Below, piece by piece: positions 61,775 through 64,000 of a stretch of DNA of 64,000 nt. Under the pieces are notes generated by a model. That model was not told where the DNA came from. It did no database searches and saw only the letters and a program-made list of their open reading frames with translations. Source of the DNA: JAGPUQ01 sp963708735 (lineage in GTDB: Bacteria; Pseudomonadota; Gammaproteobacteria; Pseudomonadales; Porticoccaceae); NCBI GenBank assembly GCA_963708735.1, contig CAVPTW010000007.1:11498-75497 (forward strand), in the 5' to 3' direction. The position numbers and the translations under genes are program-made. Each line of letters starts with the position of its first letter. Positions within the stretch are counted from its first letter, which is position 1.

Positions 61775-62977
61775 ATGAAGTCGGAAGCGCTTTTTGAAGC
61801 AGCCTTGGGTGTCAGTTCGCCGTGGTACGTGCGGGGCAGCCGCTTTGATGCCGAGGCCCGGACGCTGACGATCTGTGTGGATTTCCGCGCCGGCAGCCGG
61901 TTCAGTCATCCGGAAGCCGCGGGTGAACATCCGGTGCATGACACCCAGACGAAGCGCTACCGGCACCTGAATTTCTTCCAGCACGAGTGTTTTCTCGAGG
62001 TGCGGGTGCCCCGGGTGAAGCTGCCGGATGGCGCGGTGCGCCTGATCGAGCCGCCCTGGGCCGGCAAGCTGAGCGGCTTCACCCTGCTGTTCGAGGCGCT
62101 GGTGCTGAGCCTGTGCCGGGAGATGCCCTTTGCGGCGGTGGCCCGGCTGGTGGGCGAGAGCTGGCACCGGGTGGCTGCGATTGCCGAGCGCTATGTCGCA
62201 CTGGCGGTGGCGGAAGCCGATTACGCTGACGTGCGGGAGCTGGCCATCGACGAGACCTCGAGGGCCCGCGGACACACCTATGTCACGCTCGCCGCCGATG
62301 CCCATGCCGAGCGCCGGGCGGTGATCTTCGTCACCGAGACGCGGGAGGCCGCGGCGATCGAGCGGCTGGCCGAGGATCTGCGCGCCCACGGGGGCGATCC
62401 CGAGGCGATCCGCGCGGTCAGCATCGACATGTCGCCGGCGTTCATCCGCGGCGTGGCCGAGCACCTGCCCAATGCCGTGGTGACCTTCGACAAGTACCAC
62501 GTCATCGCCCATGCCTCGCACGCGCTGGACCTGACCCGCCGGGCCGAGCAGAAGCGTGATCCGGCCCTCAAGGGGCTGCGCTGGGCGCTGCTGAAAGACC
62601 GCAGCCGCCTCAGCGAGGCCCGCCAGACCGATCTTGATGCCCTGCTGGCCCAGCTCACCACCAAACGCACGGCCCGTGCCTGGCAATACCGGGAGGACCT
62701 GCGTGAGATCCTCGGCCGCAAACAGATCAACGTTGTGCGCGTCATGCTCAGGCAGTGGTGCACCAACGTGATGCGCTCGAAAGTCGAGCCGATGAAGCCG
62801 GTCGCCCGGATGATCCGCAATCACCTGGAGGGCATCGTCGCCTGGGCGAGAACGCGCATGACCAACGGCTTCCTGGAAGCACTCAATGGACTGTTCCAAG
62901 CCGCCAAACGCAAAGCGAGAGGTTATCGCCGGCTGTCGACTATCCGAACAGTGATCTTCCTGATCGCAGGCAAATGA
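61775..62977 (+). CDS. ISL3-family transposase
   Basis: A 400-residue DDE transposase of the ISL3 family: an N-terminal zinc/HTH region (FQHECFLEVRVPRVKLPDG), then the core with ELAIDETSRARGHTYVTLA, SIDMSPAFIRGVAEHLPNA, TFDKYHVIAHASHALD and MTNGFLEALNGLFQAAKRKA (D, D, E). ATG 61775 is preferred because ACGGAGG lies 11 bases upstream. The frame appears intact, so the element may be active if its ends survive; I could not identify its inverted repeats. It lies between the IS66 remnant and the IS3 element. Confidence 0.9.
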   Translation: MKSEALFEAALGVSSPWYVRGSRFDAEARTLTICVDFRAGSRFSHPEAAGEHPVHDTQTKRYRHLNFFQHECFLEVRVPRVKLPDGAVRLIEPPWAGKLSGFTLLFEALVLSLCREMPFAAVARLVGESWHRVAAIAERYVALAVAEADYADVRELAIDETSRARGHTYVTLAADAHAERRAVIFVTETREAAAIERLAEDLRAHGGDPEAIRAVSIDMSPAFIRGVAEHLPNAVVTFDKYHVIAHASHALDLTRRAEQKRDPALKGLRWALLKDRSRLSEARQTDLDALLAQLTTKRTARAWQYREDLREILGRKQINVVRVMLRQWCTNVMRSKVEPMKPVARMIRNHLEGIVAWARTRMTNGFLEALNGLFQAAKRKARGYRRLSTIRTVIFLIAGK

Positions 62978-63013
62978 GCTTCCCTCTGTTTTTCGTCTTC
63001 CAACCCAACGGCA

Positions 63014-63904
63014 TTATGCCGCCAATTCTTTCTCATGCTGAGTGCTGATCCAGTTTTCCAGGAATTTCATGGGCGAGACGTAGCCGAGCGTGGAGTGCTG
63101 CCGCCTCCGGTTGTAGAACGGTTCGATGTAGTCGAACAGGTCGGCCTCTGCCGCATCCTGCGTGCTGTAGCGGGTGCCATGCACCCGTTCATTCTTCAGG
63201 CTGTTGAAGAAACTCTCCGTGGGCGCGTTGTCCCAGCAGTTTCCCTTGCGGCTCATCGAGCAGACCATGCCGTACTCTTTCAGCTGCGCCTGAAAGGCGT
63301 GGCTCGCATACTGGCTTCCCCGGTCCGAGTGATGGATCAGCCCCGGCGCCGGCTTCCTGCGGAACCACGCCATGGTCAGCGCATCGATCACGATGTCCGC
63401 CGTCATCCTCGGCTTGATCGACCAGCCGACGACTTCCCGGTTGAACAGATCAAGCACCACCGCCAGGTAGAGCCAGCCCTCGTCGGTCCAGATGTAGGTC
63501 ATGTCGGCGGTCCAGACCTGATTCGGTGCCGCCGGCGTGAAGGCTCTCGCCAGCAGGTTCGGCGCCACCGGCAGGCTGTGCTTGGAGTCCGTCGTCGCCT
63601 TGTAGCGCCGCTTGTGGCGCGCCCGGATGCCGTTCTCCCGCATCAGACGCTCGACACGCTCCTTGCTGGCCGGGAAGCCCCGGTCACGCAGTTCGAGCAC
63701 CATGCGTGGGCTACCGTAGGCGCCCTTCAGTTCCCCATGGATGGCCTGGATCAGCGCCAGCATCTGTGCATCCGTCAGCCGCTTGCGATCCTGCGTGCCG
63801 CCTTGTTTCCACGCGTGATAGCCGCTGCTGCTGACGCCCAGCACGGCACAGGATTCGGCCAATCCAAACGTCTGGCGATGCGCGTCAATCCAGGCATACT
63901 TCAC
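63014..63904 (-). CDS. IS3-family transposase OrfB
   Basis: A 296-residue IS3-group integrase-like transposase. It has the HTH_21 region AYGSPRMVLELRDRGFPASK and VERLMRENGIRARHKRRYK, then the rve core with the catalytic triad in VWTADMTYIWTDEG (D), LIHHSDRGSQYAS (D) and DNAPTESFFNSLKNE (E), and ends with STLGYVSPMKFLENW. It is normally made as an OrfAB fusion by -1 frameshifting. The GTG at 63904 overlaps the OrfA stop. The frame is intact. Confidence 0.92.
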   Translation of the reverse strand: MKYAWIDAHRQTFGLAESCAVLGVSSSGYHAWKQGGTQDRKRLTDAQMLALIQAIHGELKGAYGSPRMVLELRDRGFPASKERVERLMRENGIRARHKRRYKATTDSKHSLPVAPNLLARAFTPAAPNQVWTADMTYIWTDEGWLYLAVVLDLFNREVVGWSIKPRMTADIVIDALTMAWFRRKPAPGLIHHSDRGSQYASHAFQAQLKEYGMVCSMSRKGNCWDNAPTESFFNSLKNERVHGTRYSTQDAAEADLFDYIEPFYNRRRQHSTLGYVSPMKFLENWISTQHEKELAA

Positions 63905-64000
63905 AGCGCATCCCTCGCGAAGTATGCCGTCGCTTTTTTTAGGATTTCATTCTCCCGCTTGAGCCGGATGTTTTCCGCTCGCACCTGTGAGAGTTGTAAG
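63901..64000 (-). CDS. IS3-family OrfA, C-terminal part (cut by window edge)
   Basis: The last 32 codons of OrfA are visible: LQLSQVRAENIRLKREN, then EILKKATAYFARDAL and a stop at 63901-63903. The leucine-zipper pattern and EILKKA-FA ending are characteristic. A run of seven A residues (complement of 63934-63940) in CTAAAAAAAGC is the expected slippery site for the -1 frameshift that joins OrfA to OrfB. The HTH part lies outside the window. Confidence 0.85.
   Translation of the reverse strand, partial: LQLSQVRAENIRLKRENEILKKATAYFARDAL

Larger units (their letters stand above)
60493..64000. mobile_element. Nested insertion sequence cluster (IS66 remnant, ISL3, IS3)
   Basis: Three unrelated insertion sequences lie side by side. 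The IS66 transposase is truncated at both ends, ISL3 is intact in coding sequence, and the IS3 unit runs off the window. Only 36 bases separate the ISL3 and IS3 stops, so at least one element has lost its terminal repeat. The cluster interrupts a DNA methyltransferase gene. Confidence 0.8.

Overview
The window is GC-rich chromosomal DNA from a gammaproteobacterium. The best evidence is the block yebC-ruvC-ruvA-ruvB-ybgC-tolQRAB-pal-cpoB-queE-queC-tRNA-Lys-nadA in its classical order. A SUF operon controlled by an Rrf2-type regulator, a homodimeric-type aceE with aceF, a BepA-like peptidase and a protease III-like M16 peptidase agree with this. The genus cannot be named from the sequence alone.

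Layout. 1-3.5 kb: the 5' part of a Baeyer-Villiger type monooxygenase and a secreted 5'-nucleotidase, both on the minus strand. 3.6-6.7 kb: a decayed accessory patch holding a vapBC toxin-antitoxin pair, the first 35 codons of a type I-E cas1 running directly into one CRISPR repeat, a degenerate 3' end of guaA, an AT-richer gene-poor stretch, an XRE-type regulator and a small membrane protein. 6.8-14.2 kb: a FimT/GspH pseudopilin, then a SUF regulator divergent from sufBCDS-sufA-sufT-sufE, with a palindrome overlapping the sufB promoter. 14.3-27.5 kb: after an RHS remnant, an unusual cluster of two paralogous glycosyltransferases, three paralogous sulfotransferases, a diacylglycerol kinase-like protein, a Tam41-like nucleotidyltransferase, a 2OG-Fe(II) oxygenase, a phosphopantetheinyl transferase, an LpxL-like acyltransferase, a fatty acid hydroxylase, a frameshifted NAD-dependent epimerase and a fatty acyl-AMP ligase. 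27.8-43.9 kb: housekeeping genes (proS, an HU with a histone-like tail, aspS, yebC, ruvCAB, tol-pal, queE/queC, tRNA-Lys, nadA). 43.9-56.9 kb: nitroreductase, MaoC and CitE-like proteins, a CDGSH protein, BepA-like peptidase, PerM-like transporter, M16 peptidase, aceE, aceF and a DUF2970 protein. 56.9-64 kb: a defence-like module (ParE-like domain fused to a UvrD-type helicase, frameshifted; an AAA ATPase; the C-terminal stub of a DNA methyltransferase) followed by an IS66/ISL3/IS3 nest running off the end.

How parts work together. The suf genes form one Fe-S assembly operon with desulfurase, sulfur shuttle, scaffold and carrier. The 14.7-27.5 kb cluster has the enzyme classes needed to activate, hydroxylate and transfer an acyl chain, to make a phosphatidate-derived intermediate, and to glycosylate and sulfate a product. 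I infer an undescribed sulfated glycolipid or related envelope lipid. This cluster, the cas1-repeat fusion beside a guaA fragment, and the helicase/ATPase/methyltransferase module are the most novel-looking parts. Several single-base frameshifts in homopolymers (epimerase, helicase) could be real decay or assembly errors.
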